A DNA stretch of 64,000 bases from a bacterium (GCA_029945725.1 JAQSDB010000003.1:499842-563841); one strand, 5' to 3'; shown: positions 17,386 through 28,040, counted from the first letter of the stretch. Numbers and translations: made by a program. The notes: a model not told the origin generated them from the sequence alone.

Positions 17386-18468
17386 ATGACGAAGAAAAAA
17401 GCGTTCTATTTTTCCAGTGCGGTACTCGACTGGTTTGATGCTCATGGCCGCAAGCATTTGCCCTGGCAGCAGAATACCACCCCGTACCGCGTGTGGATTT
17501 CCGAAATCATGCTGCAGCAGACGCAAGTTGCTACGGCCATTCCCTATTACGCCGCCTTCATGCAGCGTTTTCCGGATGTGCAGGCCCTGGCGGCCGCACC
17601 AACGGATGAAGTGCTGCATTTGTGGACGGGTCTTGGCTACTACGCCCGTGCGCGCAATCTGCACAAAGCCGCACGGCAGCTGGTGGAAAAATTCGGTGGC
17701 GAGTTTCCTCGCACCGTGGAGGAAGTCTCCAGTCTGCCGGGTATCGGGCCATCGACGGCGGGTGCGATTATCTCCCTGAGTCGTCAGGAACGTGCCGTCA
17801 TCATGGACGGCAATGTCAAGCGCGTGCTGTCGCGCTTCCATGCAGTGGCCGAGCTGGGCAGTGCCCAGGATAAAATCCTCTGGGCCTTTGCCGGGCAACA
17901 CACCCCACACAAGCGCGTGCATCATTTCAATCAGGCCATGATGGATCTGGGCGCCACATTGTGTACGCGCACCAGACCTTCCTGTCTTTTGTGCCCCTTG
18001 CAAACGCAATGCATGGCGCTGGCAGAAGGTGAGCCCACGGCTTATCCGAAGAAGAAGGTGAAAAAAGCCATACCGGAAAAATCCACCAGCCTGCTGATGT
18101 TTGTGAACGAACAGCGTGAGGTATTGCTGGAGCAGCGTCCGGCGCCAGGCATCTGGGGCGGCCTGTGGAGTTTTCCGGAAACCGCTGCCGGCGATGCGGT
18201 CACGCTCAGGCAGATCCTCAAGCTGGATTGGGGCGTGTCGCGACGCAAAACAGAGGCCTGGCCGGAACGCGGCCATACTTTCAGTCATTATCATTTGCGC
18301 ATGCAGCCAGTGCTGGTGCATGCCGAACCCCTGCGGGTCAGCGAGCGCGCCCTGCGCTGGTGTAAACTCGATGCCCTGCCGGCGCTGGGCTTGCCCGCGC
18401 CCATCAAGCAATTACTGCGTGAGCTTGCGGCTCACGAACGTGCTGTTCATGAAAAAGGTGACGTATGA
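17386..18468 (+). CDS. mutY: Adenine DNA glycosylase MutY
   Basis: 360 residues from ATG 17386; this start aligns with family members, while an in-frame ATG at 17356 adds ten unlikely residues. It removes A mispaired with 8-oxoG. The helix-hairpin-helix ([12 protein letters not shown]) precedes catalytic Asp141 in MDGNVKRVL; Glu40 lies in [10 protein letters not shown]. The [4Fe-4S] loop is C193-x6-C200-x2-C203-x5-C209. A C-terminal NUDIX-like 8-oxoG reader follows (LEQRP...[19 protein letters not shown]). The stop overlaps yggX by 4 nt, linking the two oxidative-damage genes. Confidence 0.97.
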   Translation: MTKKKAFYFSSAVLDWFDAHGRKHLPWQQNTTPYRVWISEIMLQQTQVATAIPYYAAFMQRFPDVQALAAAPTDEVLHLWTGLGYYARARNLHKAARQLVEKFGGEFPRTVEEVSSLPGIGPSTAGAIISLSRQERAVIMDGNVKRVLSRFHAVAELGSAQDKILWAFAGQHTPHKRVHHFNQAMMDLGATLCTRTRPSCLLCPLQTQCMALAEGEPTAYPKKKVKKAIPEKSTSLLMFVNEQREVLLEQRPAPGIWGGLWSFPETAAGDAVTLRQILKLDWGVSRRKTEAWPERGHTFSHYHLRMQPVLVHAEPLRVSERALRWCKLDALPALGLPAPIKQLLRELAAHERAVHEKGDV

Positions 18469-18737
18469 CGCGTATGGTGTTTTGCCGGAAACTTAAAAAA
18501 GAGCTGGAGGGCATGGCCTTCCCTCCCTTCCCTGGTCCGGCCGGCCAGCAGATTTTCGAGACGGTGTCGAAAGAAACGTGGCAGCTCTGGTTGAAGGAGC
18601 AGACGATGATCATCAATGAAAACCGCCTCAGTGTCATGGACCCGCAGGCACAGAAATTCCTTGCCGAGCAGCGCGAGAAATTTCTGGATAATCAGGATTA
18701 CGAGCGCGCCAAAGGCTGGGTGCCGGAAAAGAATTAA
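18465..18737 (+). CDS. yggX: YggX-type Fe(II)-trafficking/oxidative damage protection protein
   Basis: 90 residues with the conserved [16 protein letters not shown] start (Cys7), PFPGPAGQ and MINEN-type segment (here MIINENRL), matching the usual length of about 90. Family members limit Fenton damage and help maintain Fe-S proteins. ATG 18465 overlaps the mutY stop, as in the mutY-yggX operon of E. coli. Confidence 0.97.
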   Translation: MTRMVFCRKLKKELEGMAFPPFPGPAGQQIFETVSKETWQLWLKEQTMIINENRLSVMDPQAQKFLAEQREKFLDNQDYERAKGWVPEKN

Positions 18738-18865
18738 TGATGTGAGGCGGGGTTGGTTAGTGAGGCGGACGCCCTCCCCTCTTGGATGCGACACGGAATG
18801 GCGGTCTCTTTCGGGCGCAGCCCGTGGTTTTATCCGCGTCGCCGGTTTTCGATGAAATGACATGC

Positions 18866-18897
18866 ATGAAAAAGCCCGCATCTGCGGGCTTTTTCAT
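18866..18897. terminator. Bidirectional terminator yggX/typA
   Basis: Stem ATGAAAAAGCCCGCA / TGCGGGCTTTTTCAT with a 2-nt loop. A and T tracts on both sides serve the convergent yggX and typA genes. Confidence 0.92.
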
Positions 18898-18911
18898 CGT
18901 GCGTGTTAAGC

Positions 18912-20747
18912 TTAGTTACTGCGGCCGGAGCGCTTGCGGTCGCTTTCCGTGAGGAAGCGTTTGCGCAAGCGGATCGATTGCGGCGTGACTTCCACCAGTT
19001 CGTCGTCTTCGATGAATTCCAGTGCCTGTTCCAGCGTCATCTTGATGAAAGGAATCAGGGTCAGGGCTTCATCAGTACCGGAGGCACGCACGTTGGTGAG
19101 CTGCTTGGCCTTGGTGGGGTTAACCACCATGTCATCGCCGCGCGAATTCTGGCCAACAATCATGCCTTCATAGACTTCGGTCTGCGGACCGACAAAGAGG
19201 CGGCCGCGATCCTGCAGATAGAACAGGCCATAACCCAGCGTGGTGCCCTGAGTCATGGAGATCAGCACGCCCTGCGGACGCTTGCCCATGCCGGTGGATT
19301 TAACCGGGCCGTAATGCGAGAAGCTGGCGGTCATGATGCCGGTGCCGGAGGTCAGCGTCAGGAACAGCGAGCGGAAGCCGATGAGGCCGCGCGAAGGCAC
19401 GGTGGCCTCAATGCGGGTACGGCCCTTGCCGTCGAGGATCATGTTGCTGAGCTCGCCCTTGCGATTGCCCAGCTGCTCCATCACCGCACCCTGATGCTGG
19501 TCTTCGATATCGAAAACCACATCTTCAAACGGTTCCATCTTTACGCCATCCACTTCTTTCATGATGACTTCAGGGCGGGACACGCCCATTTCGTAGCCTT
19601 CACGACGCATGCCTTCGATCAGCACTGACAGATGCAGCTCGCCACGACCGGAGACCTTGAACTTGTCCGGTGACTCCGTCGGCTCGACACGCAGGGCAAC
19701 GTTGTGGATCAGTTCCTTTTCAAGGCGATCCTTGATGTTGCGCGAAGTGACGTATTTGCCTTCGCGGCCGGCGAACGGCGAGTTGTTGACCTGGAAGGTC
19801 ATGCTCACCGTCGGTTCGTCAATGGTCAGCGGCTTCAGCGCTTCGACATTTTGCGGGTCGCAAAGTGTGTCGGAAATTTTCAGGCCTTCCATGCCGGTGA
19901 CGCAAACGATGTCGCCGGCTTCTGCTTCAGGCACTTCAATTCGTGTCAGGCCGTGATAGCCCATGATCTGCAGGATGCGGCCGTTACGTTTTTTGCCTTC
20001 GCGATCAATGATGGTGATGTTGGTGTTGGTTTTTACGCGGCCGCGGGAAATACGGCCGATACCGATAACGCCGACATAGCTGTTGTAGTCCAGCGAAGAG
20101 AGCTGCATCTGGAACGGGCCGTCCTTGTCCACAACCGGCTCTGCCACTTTATCCACAATGGTTTCAAACAGCGGAGTCATGTCGACGGCAAGTTTGTCGA
20201 CTTCAAGGCCGGCAACGCCATTGATGGCGGAAGCGTAAATGATCGGGAAGTCGAGCTGCTCGTCAGTGGCACCGAGCTTGTCGAAAAGATCAAAGACCTG
20301 ATCAATGACCCAGTCCGGACGGGCGCTGGGGCGATCGACCTTGTTGATCACGACAATCGGCTTCAAACCCTGGGCGAATGCTTTCATGGTCACGAAGCGC
20401 GTTTGCGGCATCGGGCCGTCAACCGCGTCGACCAGCAGCAGCACGGAATCGACCATGGACAGTACGCGTTCCACTTCGCCACCGAAATCGGCGTGGCCCG
20501 GGGTGTCGACGATATTGATGCGGAAGTCGTTGCCGGTACGCTTGTCATTCCAGGTAATGGCCGTGTTCTTCGCCAGAATGGTAATGCCACGTTCCTTTTC
20601 CTGGTCGTTGGAATCCATCACGCGTTCGATTTCGCCGGAGCGCTCACCGAGGGTGCCGGACTGCTGCAGGAGCTTGTCGACGAGGGTGGTTTTGCCATGG
20701 TCAACGTGGGCGATAATGGCGATGTTACGGATATTCTGGAGGGACAC
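18912..20747 (-). CDS. typA: Translational GTPase BipA/TypA
   Basis: About 611 residues. The GTPase domain shows G1 [10 protein letters not shown]2 [11 protein letters not shown]3 DTPGHAD and G4 NKVDR. EF-G-like domains and the BipA-specific C-terminal domain follow. It binds the 70S ribosome and supports 50S assembly and stress or cold growth. There is no ATG: candidates are GTG 20747 (chosen, because it gives the family-like [18 protein letters not shown]), GTG 20756 and TTG 20759. None has a clear Shine-Dalgarno sequence. Confidence 0.96.
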   Translation of the reverse strand: MSLQNIRNIAIIAHVDHGKTTLVDKLLQQSGTLGERSGEIERVMDSNDQEKERGITILAKNTAITWNDKRTGNDFRINIVDTPGHADFGGEVERVLSMVDSVLLLVDAVDGPMPQTRFVTMKAFAQGLKPIVVINKVDRPSARPDWVIDQVFDLFDKLGATDEQLDFPIIYASAINGVAGLEVDKLAVDMTPLFETIVDKVAEPVVDKDGPFQMQLSSLDYNSYVGVIGIGRISRGRVKTNTNITIIDREGKKRNGRILQIMGYHGLTRIEVPEAEAGDIVCVTGMEGLKISDTLCDPQNVEALKPLTIDEPTVSMTFQVNNSPFAGREGKYVTSRNIKDRLEKELIHNVALRVEPTESPDKFKVSGRGELHLSVLIEGMRREGYEMGVSRPEVIMKEVDGVKMEPFEDVVFDIEDQHQGAVMEQLGNRKGELSNMILDGKGRTRIEATVPSRGLIGFRSLFLTLTSGTGIMTASFSHYGPVKSTGMGKRPQGVLISMTQGTTLGYGLFYLQDRGRLFVGPQTEVYEGMIVGQNSRGDDMVVNPTKAKQLTNVRASGTDEALTLIPFIKMTLEQALEFIEDDELVEVTPQSIRLRKRFLTESDRKRSGRSN

Positions 20748-20917
20748 TATATTCACCAAGGGGGTGGGGGACTGCTTGAAAAGGCGGCGATTATACCCGA
20801 GGGGCGTCTCAGTGCGAGCCCTAACGGTTTTATGGTTAATTGAGGGGCATGCGGTCAGGCCGGCCTGCTAGCATCAGGCCGGGCCATTTGCCGGCCCTGG
20901 TCCCAAGGAGTAAGCCC

Positions 20918-21733
20918 GTGTCACTGCCCCCCGTGAACCCCTATCGCCCCGTCCCGCCACCTGCTGCTGATCCCTCCGGCCCCGGCAGTGGCCTGTCGTT
21001 CGGGGTGCCCGCAGCCACCGTTGCTGCCGGTCGCGGCGCCAGCTGGATTGGCGAGGGCTGGGCCCTGTTCCGAGCGGCCCCGCTGCTGTGGGTTGTGGCG
21101 ATGCTGGTTGTCTGGGGAATCCAGATCGGGCTGGGCCTGATCCCCCTGGCCGGTGCCTTGCTGGGTCTGCTTCTGGGGCCGGTGTTCATGGTGGGGGTGC
21201 TGGCCTTTGCCCATGGTATTGCCTGTGGCGAAGAGGCTGATATCGGCAAGCTCTTTGTCGGCCTGCAGAACAAGCTGGGCGAGCTGGTGGCGCTTGCCGC
21301 ACTCTATTTTGTGCTGTTGCTCGCAGTGGTGGTGATCGGGACGCTGCTGGCCATGGTGCTGCTTGGCGGGGCCGGACTGTTGGGGGCTGCCGGGCCTGAG
21401 CAGGCGATGGAGATGGTCGTGGCAAGTGGCGGACTGCTGGCCATTCTGGTGGTGCTGCTGGTGGTCGTGACGCTGATGCTGCTGTTGGCGGCGGCTTACT
21501 GGTATGCCCCGGGGCTGGTCTATTTTGCGGATGTGGGGGCTGTCGCTGCTCTGCAGCAGAGTTTTTCGGCCTGTATGCGCAACTGGTTGCCGTTTCTGGT
21601 TTACAGCCTGCTTGGTTTTGCCGTGATGTTGCTGGGGGCTGCTGTGCTGGGTATTGGCCTGCTGGTGGCGCTGCCGGTACTGATGGCTTCTTACTATGCC
21701 AGCTTCCGGGATCTCTTCGGGAGGGAGGGCTGA
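20918..21733 (+). CDS. BPSS1780-like integral membrane protein
   Basis: 271 residues from GTG 20918, which has the RBS AAGGAG 7 nt upstream; the frame is open from 20840 but earlier codons lack support. A Pro-rich cytoplasmic head is followed by WIGEGWALFRAAPLLWV and about five to six hydrophobic segments, with a conserved-looking internal GLVYFADVGAVAALQQSF and a closing SYYASFRDLFG. This architecture matches the BPSS1780/YciC-like family of uncharacterised inner-membrane proteins. No enzymatic motif is visible. It is divergent from typA. Confidence 0.8.
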   Translation: MSLPPVNPYRPVPPPAADPSGPGSGLSFGVPAATVAAGRGASWIGEGWALFRAAPLLWVVAMLVVWGIQIGLGLIPLAGALLGLLLGPVFMVGVLAFAHGIACGEEADIGKLFVGLQNKLGELVALAALYFVLLLAVVVIGTLLAMVLLGGAGLLGAAGPEQAMEMVVASGGLLAILVVLLVVVTLMLLLAAAYWYAPGLVYFADVGAVAALQQSFSACMRNWLPFLVYSLLGFAVMLLGAAVLGIGLLVALPVLMASYYASFRDLFGREG

Positions 21734-21783
21734 GCCGGCGCTGCTGCGCTGTGCTCCTGGTCAGCCCGGGCCCATACCGTTGC

Positions 21784-21825
21784 GCGCATAAAAAAGGCCG
21801 CCCGAAGGCGGCCTTTTTTATGCGC
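21784..21825. terminator. Bidirectional terminator, 19-bp perfect stem
   Basis: Arms 21784-21802 and 21807-21825 are perfectly complementary, loop CGAA, with six A and six T flanking the GC core. It lies between two convergent genes. Confidence 0.95.
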
Positions 21826-21835
21826 GGATAACGCC

Positions 21836-23044
21836 TTACTTCTTCATCTTGATGGTTTCAGCCTGGGCCTTGGCCGAAGCGACCACACGACGGTTCTTGG
21901 TACGACCTTCTTCCGTCTTGTTGTCAGCAATCGGCTTTTCAGCACCATAGCCTACGGCGGTGAGGCGGGCGGCATCGATACCCTGCTTGACGAGTTCGGC
22001 CTTCACCGCATCCGCACGTTTCTGCGAAAGCTGCTTGTTCTTGGCTGCGTTGCCGCGGCTGTCGGTATGGCCTTCGATGGTCACGTTGACCGTCGAATAC
22101 TTCTTCATGAACTCGGCCACTTTCTGGACTTCAGCAGAGTCATTGGCATGAAGGTCAGCCTTGCCGGAGTCAAACGTCACGTTAATGTCGATAGCCACTG
22201 CCTGTTTCAGGATTTCGTAGCAGCCAGTGCTGTCTACCGAAGCGCCGGCCTTGGTGTCAGGGCATTTGTCGAGATAGTCAGCGACACCGTCCTTGTCGGT
22301 ATCCAGCGGGCAGCCGCTGGCATCAACCTGCACGCCTGCCGGCGTATTGGGGCAGCTGTCACTGCTATCAGCCACGCCGTCACCATCAGTGTCGACCACA
22401 GCCGCCACTACAGCAGGGGCGGCCGCCAGCTCTTCAACCGGAGCCTGTTCGGCAACGGGCTCGGGAGTGCTTGCCGCTGCAGCCTTGCTGGTGCCCGTTG
22501 AGAATTCCAGGCCGAGCAGGGCAATCTGGTCATCAAGGTCGGCATCGACATTGTGGACATCGCGCGCTTCGGCACGCAGGGCAACGTATTCATTGAAGTG
22601 GTAGAAAGCACCGAACGCGGCGTTGACCACGGTGTCTTGTACGGCTTCGGTTGAGGTCTTGTCCTTGAGGTTGTTCTGGCCGACACCCAGCAGCAGGTAA
22701 GGCGAGAAGCTGCCTTCAGCATTGAAGGCATAGTAGCCATCAAGGCTGACGCGGCTGTTGCGCACATCTTCGTGGGTGAAGGCGCCAATGCCCGGCACGA
22801 TGGTGGTGGCGGTGTTGGTGCGGCCGTAATTGGCTTCAAGACCAATGGCCGGGGTGAAGCGGTAGCCCAGGGCCACGGCATAGCCTTCTTTTTCCTGAAG
22901 GTCCGGAGCAGCCTGCTGGTTGGAAATCTCTTCTATGGTCTGGGAATCAAACCACTGGTAGGTGGCAAACGGAGTTAAAGTGACTTCTGCCTGGGCGGCC
23001 AAGGGGGCCAGCAGCAGAGCCAGTGCGATACGGTTGAATTTCAT
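21836..23044 (-). CDS. OmpA/OprF-like outer membrane protein
   Basis: 402 residues from ATG 23044, preceded by the RBS GGGAGGA; an upstream in-frame start is not supported. A signal peptide ends at AAQA. An eight-stranded OmpA-type barrel (about 20-200) and a Pro/Ala linker follow. Two thrombospondin-type-3 calcium repeats (DTDGDGVADSSDSCPN, DTDKDGVADYLDKCPD) precede a peptidoglycan-binding OmpA_C domain (VTIEGHTDSRG, LSQKRA, GYGAEKP, NRRVV). It is likely the major structural porin that tethers outer membrane to peptidoglycan. Four cysteines sit in the TSP3 linker, as in OprF-type proteins. Confidence 0.95.
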   Translation of the reverse strand: MKFNRIALALLLAPLAAQAEVTLTPFATYQWFDSQTIEEISNQQAAPDLQEKEGYAVALGYRFTPAIGLEANYGRTNTATTIVPGIGAFTHEDVRNSRVSLDGYYAFNAEGSFSPYLLLGVGQNNLKDKTSTEAVQDTVVNAAFGAFYHFNEYVALRAEARDVHNVDADLDDQIALLGLEFSTGTSKAAAASTPEPVAEQAPVEELAAAPAVVAAVVDTDGDGVADSSDSCPNTPAGVQVDASGCPLDTDKDGVADYLDKCPDTKAGASVDSTGCYEILKQAVAIDINVTFDSGKADLHANDSAEVQKVAEFMKKYSTVNVTIEGHTDSRGNAAKNKQLSQKRADAVKAELVKQGIDAARLTAVGYGAEKPIADNKTEEGRTKNRRVVASAKAQAETIKMKK

Positions 23045-23330
23045 GGGGTGTTCCTCCCGAACGGATTCCATTGATCAGACTAAACAAGCCTAGACATAAA
23101 ACGGTTATCAGCAAGCAAACCCAATATAGGTCGTACAAGAAAACACCCGCAATGCCTGGTTTGCGTGGCAGCAAACCTACGGCTGTGACAGTTTGAGGTC
23201 AAGGCGAATTTGGCGACATCTGCTGCACGGGGCCGGGCAGGCGGGTCTTGAAGGGCGGCAATTCCTGCCATGCTTCATTGGGGTGGACGGGAACGACTGG
23301 TAGACTGCCGGCCTGACCCGGAGAGTTCTG

Positions 23331-24206
23331 ATGAGCGATTTTGTCCAGCGTTTTCATTTCAGCGAAAGCCCGGTGCGCGGCGAGCTGGTGCAGCTTGGCG
23401 ACAGCGTCGAGGCGGTTCTGGAGCGGCACCAGTATCCCGAACGTGTGGCCAGCCTGCTGGCCGAAGCGCTGGCGGCCAGTGTGCTGCTGGCCAGTACCCT
23501 CAAGTTTGAAGGCTCGCTCATTTTGCAGGCGCGCGGTAATGGCCCGCTGGCAACCCTCATGGTGGAGTGCAATCACCGCCGCGAGTTGCGTGGCATCGCC
23601 CAGGTATCGGAGAGCTGGACCGAGGCGTCGGCAGAGTTGCCATTCTCCGAACTTTTTGGCGAAGGCCAGTTGGCCATCACGATTGATCCGGATCATGGTG
23701 AGCGCTATCAGGGCATTGTGCCTCTGGACGGTGCCACGCTGGCGGCCTGCCTTGAGCATTATTTTGCCCAGTCGGAACAGTTGCCGACACGCCTCTGGCT
23801 GGCGGCCGAGGGAGGCAATGCTGCCGGGCTTTTGCTGCAGGTCATGCCCGGGTACGACACGGCGGAGGATGCCGATATCTGGCCGCGCCTGTGTCAGCTG
23901 AGCGATACGGTGAAGCCGGAAGAACTGCTGGATTTGCCGGCGACGGAGTTGCTCTACCGTCTTTACCATGAAGAGCTCGTGGCGCTGCACGAAACAAATG
24001 CGGTGGTTTTTCGTTGCAGCTGTTCGCGCGAGCGCACCGAGCAGGTCTTGTTGTCGCTGGGTGAGGCTGAATTGCGTGACATTATCGAGGAGCAGGGAGC
24101 CATCGATATTTCCTGCCAGTTCTGCAATCAGGAATACCGTTTTGATCCGATCGATGTGGAGCAGATGTTGCGTGGCGGCACGGGTGCATCACGCCAGCTG
24201 CATTGA
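23331..24206 (+). CDS. hslO: Redox-regulated chaperone Hsp33
   Basis: 291 residues. The holdase domain is followed by the zinc redox switch C229-x-C231 and C262-x2-C265 (RCSCSRE, CQFCNQ). Oxidation releases zinc and activates the cytoplasmic chaperone. The start ATG 23331 lies close behind GGAGAG. Length and motifs match the family. Confidence 0.96.
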   Translation: MSDFVQRFHFSESPVRGELVQLGDSVEAVLERHQYPERVASLLAEALAASVLLASTLKFEGSLILQARGNGPLATLMVECNHRRELRGIAQVSESWTEASAELPFSELFGEGQLAITIDPDHGERYQGIVPLDGATLAACLEHYFAQSEQLPTRLWLAAEGGNAAGLLLQVMPGYDTAEDADIWPRLCQLSDTVKPEELLDLPATELLYRLYHEELVALHETNAVVFRCSCSRERTEQVLLSLGEAELRDIIEEQGAIDISCQFCNQEYRFDPIDVEQMLRGGTGASRQLH

Positions 24207-24222
24207 TCCTGATGCAGCGCTC

Positions 24223-24253
24223 ATAAAAAAGCCGGCGTTGCCGGCTTTTTTAT
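24223..24253. terminator. Bidirectional terminator hslO/envZ
   Basis: 14-bp perfect arms 24223-24236 and 24240-24253 with six A and six T at the ends; the genes are convergent. Confidence 0.93.
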
Positions 24254-24278
24254 TTCTGCTACCTGTTTCCCGTGGCGG

Positions 24279-25619
24279 CTACGCTTTTTTCGGGCGCCGG
24301 TTCAAGGGCAGCGTTATGCGTACGATGAGGCCGCCTTCCGGATGATTGCGGATATCCAGCTGGCCGTTATGCATTTTCACGATGCGCGACACGATGGCGA
24401 GGCCGAGACCCGAGCCTTGTGTGGTGCGCGCCGATTCCCCGCGCACGAACGGTTGCAGCAACTCCGGTAATTCGCTTTCGTCGATGCCGGGACCGTGGTC
24501 GCGCAAGGCCAGTGTGACGGATTTGTCGTCGTGGCTGGTACTGATGTGCAGCGGCGCGCCACCGTAACGAAGGGCATTGCTGATCAGGTTGTCCAGCATG
24601 CGCTTCAGCGACAGCCGTTTCATCGGCATGTCGGGCAGGTTTTCGGGCACAAACTCGATCGCCCCTTGCGGCAAGAATTGCGCGACGATTTCCGAGATCA
24701 GCAAATTCAGGTTGGCGGTTTCCACGGCTTCGTCCGAGCCGCCGCGCATATAGGCAATAAACTGGTCGAGGATGGCATCCATGTCCTCGATGTCGAGCAC
24801 CATGCCTTCAGCCAGCTCCTTGTCCTTCATGAGCTCGGCGGTGAGGCGCAGGCGCGTGAGTGGCGTGCGCAAATCATGCGAAATGCCGGCCAGCATGAAG
24901 GCACGCTCTTTGGCGGCCTGTTGTATTTCACTGGTCATCTGGTTGAAGGCGCGATTCACGGCGCGAATTTCCATGGGGCCGCTTTGTGTTTCCAGTGTGG
25001 TCGAGTGCTGGCCCTTGCCGACGCGCAAGGCGGCCAGCTGCAGGCGCTTGAGTGGGCGATTGAGCTGGCGCACCAGCACCACGATGGCAATCAGCGTCAT
25101 CAGCGGCACGCCGATGATCCAGGCAATGATGATGTAGGGGTTGTACTGGGCAAAAAACAGCAATGGCTCGCGTACCCAGACATTTTTCAGCGAGGGGATG
25201 TGTATCCACAGGCGCGGCTGTGGCTTGAAGGCGAAATACACATCCACCGGTTCATTGAGCTCAATGCTGAGCTGGCGCTCAAACACGTCGGTAAATATTT
25301 CGGCAAAGGGCCTTTCCTTGACGCCGGGAAATTCCGCAGGGTCGCGCACGACTTCTATGCCGGTTGAGCGCTTCACCCAGGTATGCATTTCCATGGACTG
25401 GGGATTGGCGGCGGTTTGCATCTCTGCTTCGCGCAGGAGGCTGATGTGGGCGGCTGAATAGTGCGCATGCTGTTTTATTTCCGGAACAAACAGATTGATC
25501 CAGAAAAAAGCGATGGACAGGTACTGGCTGATGATCACCACCAGGGCAATGACCAGCGTGGTGCGCCACACGGCAGAGCGTGGCTTGAGGCGATTGAACA
25601 GCTTGTTGAAACGAATCAC
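24279..25619 (-). CDS. envZ: EnvZ-like osmosensor histidine kinase
   Basis: 446 residues from GTG 25619, chosen for AAAGG 8 nt upstream and an EnvZ-like short N terminus before TM1. The open frame also allows GTG 25688. TM1 (about 18-40), a periplasmic domain and TM2 (about 155-180) are followed by HAMP. The kinase core has His248 in GISHDLRTPLTRLR, N box (DNLISNALRYG), G1 (DHGPGID) and G2 (GSGLGLAI). It pairs with the adjacent OmpR-like regulator to sense osmolarity or envelope state. The regulator stop lies only 72 nt upstream. Confidence 0.92.
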   Translation of the reverse strand: MIRFNKLFNRLKPRSAVWRTTLVIALVVIISQYLSIAFFWINLFVPEIKQHAHYSAAHISLLREAEMQTAANPQSMEMHTWVKRSTGIEVVRDPAEFPGVKERPFAEIFTDVFERQLSIELNEPVDVYFAFKPQPRLWIHIPSLKNVWVREPLLFFAQYNPYIIIAWIIGVPLMTLIAIVVLVRQLNRPLKRLQLAALRVGKGQHSTTLETQSGPMEIRAVNRAFNQMTSEIQQAAKERAFMLAGISHDLRTPLTRLRLTAELMKDKELAEGMVLDIEDMDAILDQFIAYMRGGSDEAVETANLNLLISEIVAQFLPQGAIEFVPENLPDMPMKRLSLKRMLDNLISNALRYGGAPLHISTSHDDKSVTLALRDHGPGIDESELPELLQPFVRGESARTTQGSGLGLAIVSRIVKMHNGQLDIRNHPEGGLIVRITLPLNRRPKKA

Positions 25620-25691
25620 GGTAAAAACCTTTGCGGGTATTCGGGGTGGCAGCCACCCCTGCTGCAGAGCGGCGGGTTGGGCAGTCACGTA

Positions 25692-26447
25692 TTATTCGGC
25701 GCCATCCGGCACAAAGACATAGCCCACGCCCCACACAGTCTGGATGTAGCGTGCCTTGGCAGGGTTCTCTTCAATAAGGCGGCGCAGGCGTGACACCTGT
25801 ACATCAATCGAGCGTTCCATGGCGCCCCATTCGCGGCCTCGCGCCAGGTTCATCAGCTTGTCGCGGGTCAGGGGCTCGCGCGGGTGCTGTACCAGGGCTT
25901 TCAGGACGGCAAATTCACCGGTGGTGAGCGGGACATCGATATTGTTTTTGCTGAGCTGGCGTGTGGAAAGATCAAGGTCGTAGGGACCGAATTTCACTTT
26001 CTCGGCGACCTGTGAAGGCGCGCCCGGCAGTTCGCGTTGCTGGCGGCGCAGCACGGCCTTGATGCGGGCCAGCAGCTCCTGGGGATTGAACGGTTTGGGC
26101 AGGTAGTCATCGGCACCGGCCTCGAGGCCGGAGATGCGATCGGAGTCGGCGCCCTTGGCCGTCAGCATCACGATGGGCAGGTTATTGCCGTTCTGGCGCA
26201 GGCGCCGGCAGATGGCCATGCCGTCCTCGCCCGGCAGCATCAGGTCCAGCACCATGAGGGCAAAGAGCTCACGCCCCAGGGCGCGATCCATCTGCACGGC
26301 ATCGGGGACGGCGCGCACGGTATAACCCTGATCTTCCAGAAAACGCTGCAGCAGGCTGCGCAGGCGTACATCGTCATCGACGACCAGAATGCGGGTCTGG
26401 CTGCCGTCAGTCTGTGCTTCCGGCTTGGTATCTACGGGCGTATCCAT
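25692..26447 (-). CDS. ompR: OmpR-family response regulator
   Basis: 251 residues. The receiver carries the acidic pair in VVDDD, phospho-Asp68 in LMVLDLMLPGEDG, a Thr in MLTAKG and Lys in PKPF. A C-terminal winged-helix DNA-binding domain follows (LTTGEFAVLKAL, SRLRRLIEENP, VWGVGYVF). First gene of the ompR-envZ pair, with the same order as in enteric bacteria. The 15-20 residue N-terminal extension is somewhat longer than E. coli OmpR. Confidence 0.95.
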   Translation of the reverse strand: MDTPVDTKPEAQTDGSQTRILVVDDDVRLRSLLQRFLEDQGYTVRAVPDAVQMDRALGRELFALMVLDLMLPGEDGMAICRRLRQNGNNLPIVMLTAKGADSDRISGLEAGADDYLPKPFNPQELLARIKAVLRRQQRELPGAPSQVAEKVKFGPYDLDLSTRQLSKNNIDVPLTTGEFAVLKALVQHPREPLTRDKLMNLARGREWGAMERSIDVQVSRLRRLIEENPAKARYIQTVWGVGYVFVPDGAE

Positions 26448-26540
26448 GAACTCAGGCCATTAAGGAATGATGGCGCATGGTAAGGAACCTCCGTCCAAGT
26501 ATCCATGGGTGTACGCCGGCAGCGCATTTGCCCTGGCTTC

Positions 26541-27881
26541 TCAGAGCAGCTGCCAGGCCATGCCGATGCCGGCGCAGGCCGCTATCAGGCGGGGGATGCT
26601 GACCTCGAAACGGGTCAGTGCGAGCAGGGCAGCCGCCCCCAGCAGCAAGGCCGCCCAGTCGGTCGACGCCAGTGTGGCATCTGGCCAGAAGGTATGCAGG
26701 CCGAAGAACAGGGCCAGGTTGAGGATGACCCCCACCACCGCTGCCGTGATGGCCGTCAGCGGAGCGGTCAGGCGGGCCTCGTTCTGGCTGGCCTCAATAA
26801 ACGGGGCGCCGACCAGAATGAAGAGAAAGGACGGCAGAAAGGTGAAGAACGTCGCCACCGCGGCGCCGGCGATGGCCAGCAGCGGGCCGTGCGCCCAGCC
26901 CCCGACAAAGCCGACAAAGGCCACGACCATGATCAGCGGGCCTGGCGTGGTTTCGCCCAGTGCCAGTCCATCCATCATCTGCGCGGGGCTCAGCCAGCCG
27001 TAGCCGGTGACGGAGGCATGAAAGACATAAGGCAGCACGGCATAGGCGCCGCCAAAGGTGAGCAGGGCGGCCTGGGTGAAAAACAGGCCCATGCGCGTGA
27101 GCAGGCCGATGCCGCCTTCGGCCAGGAAAAGCCCGCCCAGTACCACCCCTCCCAGAGTCAGTCCGCCCAAGAGCAGGCCCAGGCCTGGAATCCGCCAGCC
27201 GCCGGCATATTCAAGCCGGGCATGGTCCGGCGCAGGCGTGTTGTCGTCGATCAGGGCCGGCAGATGTGTGCTGCTTTTAGCGGCATGGCTGGCGCCCGTC
27301 CTGAACAGGGCTGGCCGGAAATGTCCGCCGAGCGCCCCCAGCAGGGCAGCGCCCAGCACAATCGCGGGAAAAGGCAGATGCAGGAAAGTCAGGCTGACAA
27401 AAGACAGGCCGGCCAGACCCTTGAGCAGATTGTTTTTCAGGGCGCGTTTGCCAATCCGCCACGCCGCCGCCAGCACAATCGCCACCACGGCAGGCTTGAT
27501 GCCCCAGAGCACGGCGGCAATGGCCGGCAGATGGCCCGCGCTCAGGTAAATCCAGGTCAGGGCCATCAGGATGAAAAGGGAAGGCAGAAAAAAAAGGGCG
27601 CCGGCGGCGATGCCGCCGAGACGGCCATGCATGAGCCAGCCGATATAAGTCGCCAGTTGCTGGGCCTCGGGGCCGGGCAGCACCATGCAGTAATTGAGTG
27701 CGTGCAGAAACCGCTTTTCGGAAATCCAGCGCCGCGTCTCCACCAGCTCCTTGTGCATGATGGCGATCTGGCCGGCGGGGCCGCCAAAGCTGATCCAGCC
27801 AAGCTTCCACCAGAACTTCAGTGCCTCGCGAAAGGAAACGGGGGCGGGTCTTGCGGCGGTATCGGCTGGGGTGGGGTTCAT
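26541..27881 (-). CDS. chrA: ChrA-family chromate efflux transporter
   Basis: 446 residues, in the long-chain ChrA range. Two homologous halves each contain the family signature: FGGPAGQIAIMH with PGPEAQQLATYIGW in the first half, and FGGAYAVLPYV with LALGETTPGPL in the second. About ten to twelve membrane segments. ChrA exports chromate (CrO4 2-) driven by proton motive force. It stands alone downstream of the ompR start with no ChrB regulator beside it. Confidence 0.94.
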   Translation of the reverse strand: MNPTPADTAARPAPVSFREALKFWWKLGWISFGGPAGQIAIMHKELVETRRWISEKRFLHALNYCMVLPGPEAQQLATYIGWLMHGRLGGIAAGALFFLPSLFILMALTWIYLSAGHLPAIAAVLWGIKPAVVAIVLAAAWRIGKRALKNNLLKGLAGLSFVSLTFLHLPFPAIVLGAALLGALGGHFRPALFRTGASHAAKSSTHLPALIDDNTPAPDHARLEYAGGWRIPGLGLLLGGLTLGGVVLGGLFLAEGGIGLLTRMGLFFTQAALLTFGGAYAVLPYVFHASVTGYGWLSPAQMMDGLALGETTPGPLIMVVAFVGFVGGWAHGPLLAIAGAAVATFFTFLPSFLFILVGAPFIEASQNEARLTAPLTAITAAVVGVILNLALFFGLHTFWPDATLASTDWAALLLGAAALLALTRFEVSIPRLIAACAGIGMAWQLL

Positions 27882-28040
27882 CGTTGCATCCCTGAAGGAA
27901 GGCGCGAGTCTAGCGAGCGTGTTCGGGCCCTGTCATCAACCCACCATGACGATTCCATGAAGACAAGTCTGCCCAGCCTGCCCCGGCGCCTTTAAGATGC
28001 GCGCCACTCATCTCGTCTGTCATTTGCTTCAGGAGTTTTC

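Noticed and set aside
18912-20843. Long + strand frame opposite typA
   Set aside because: Shadow of typA; the minus strand carries every GTPase motif.
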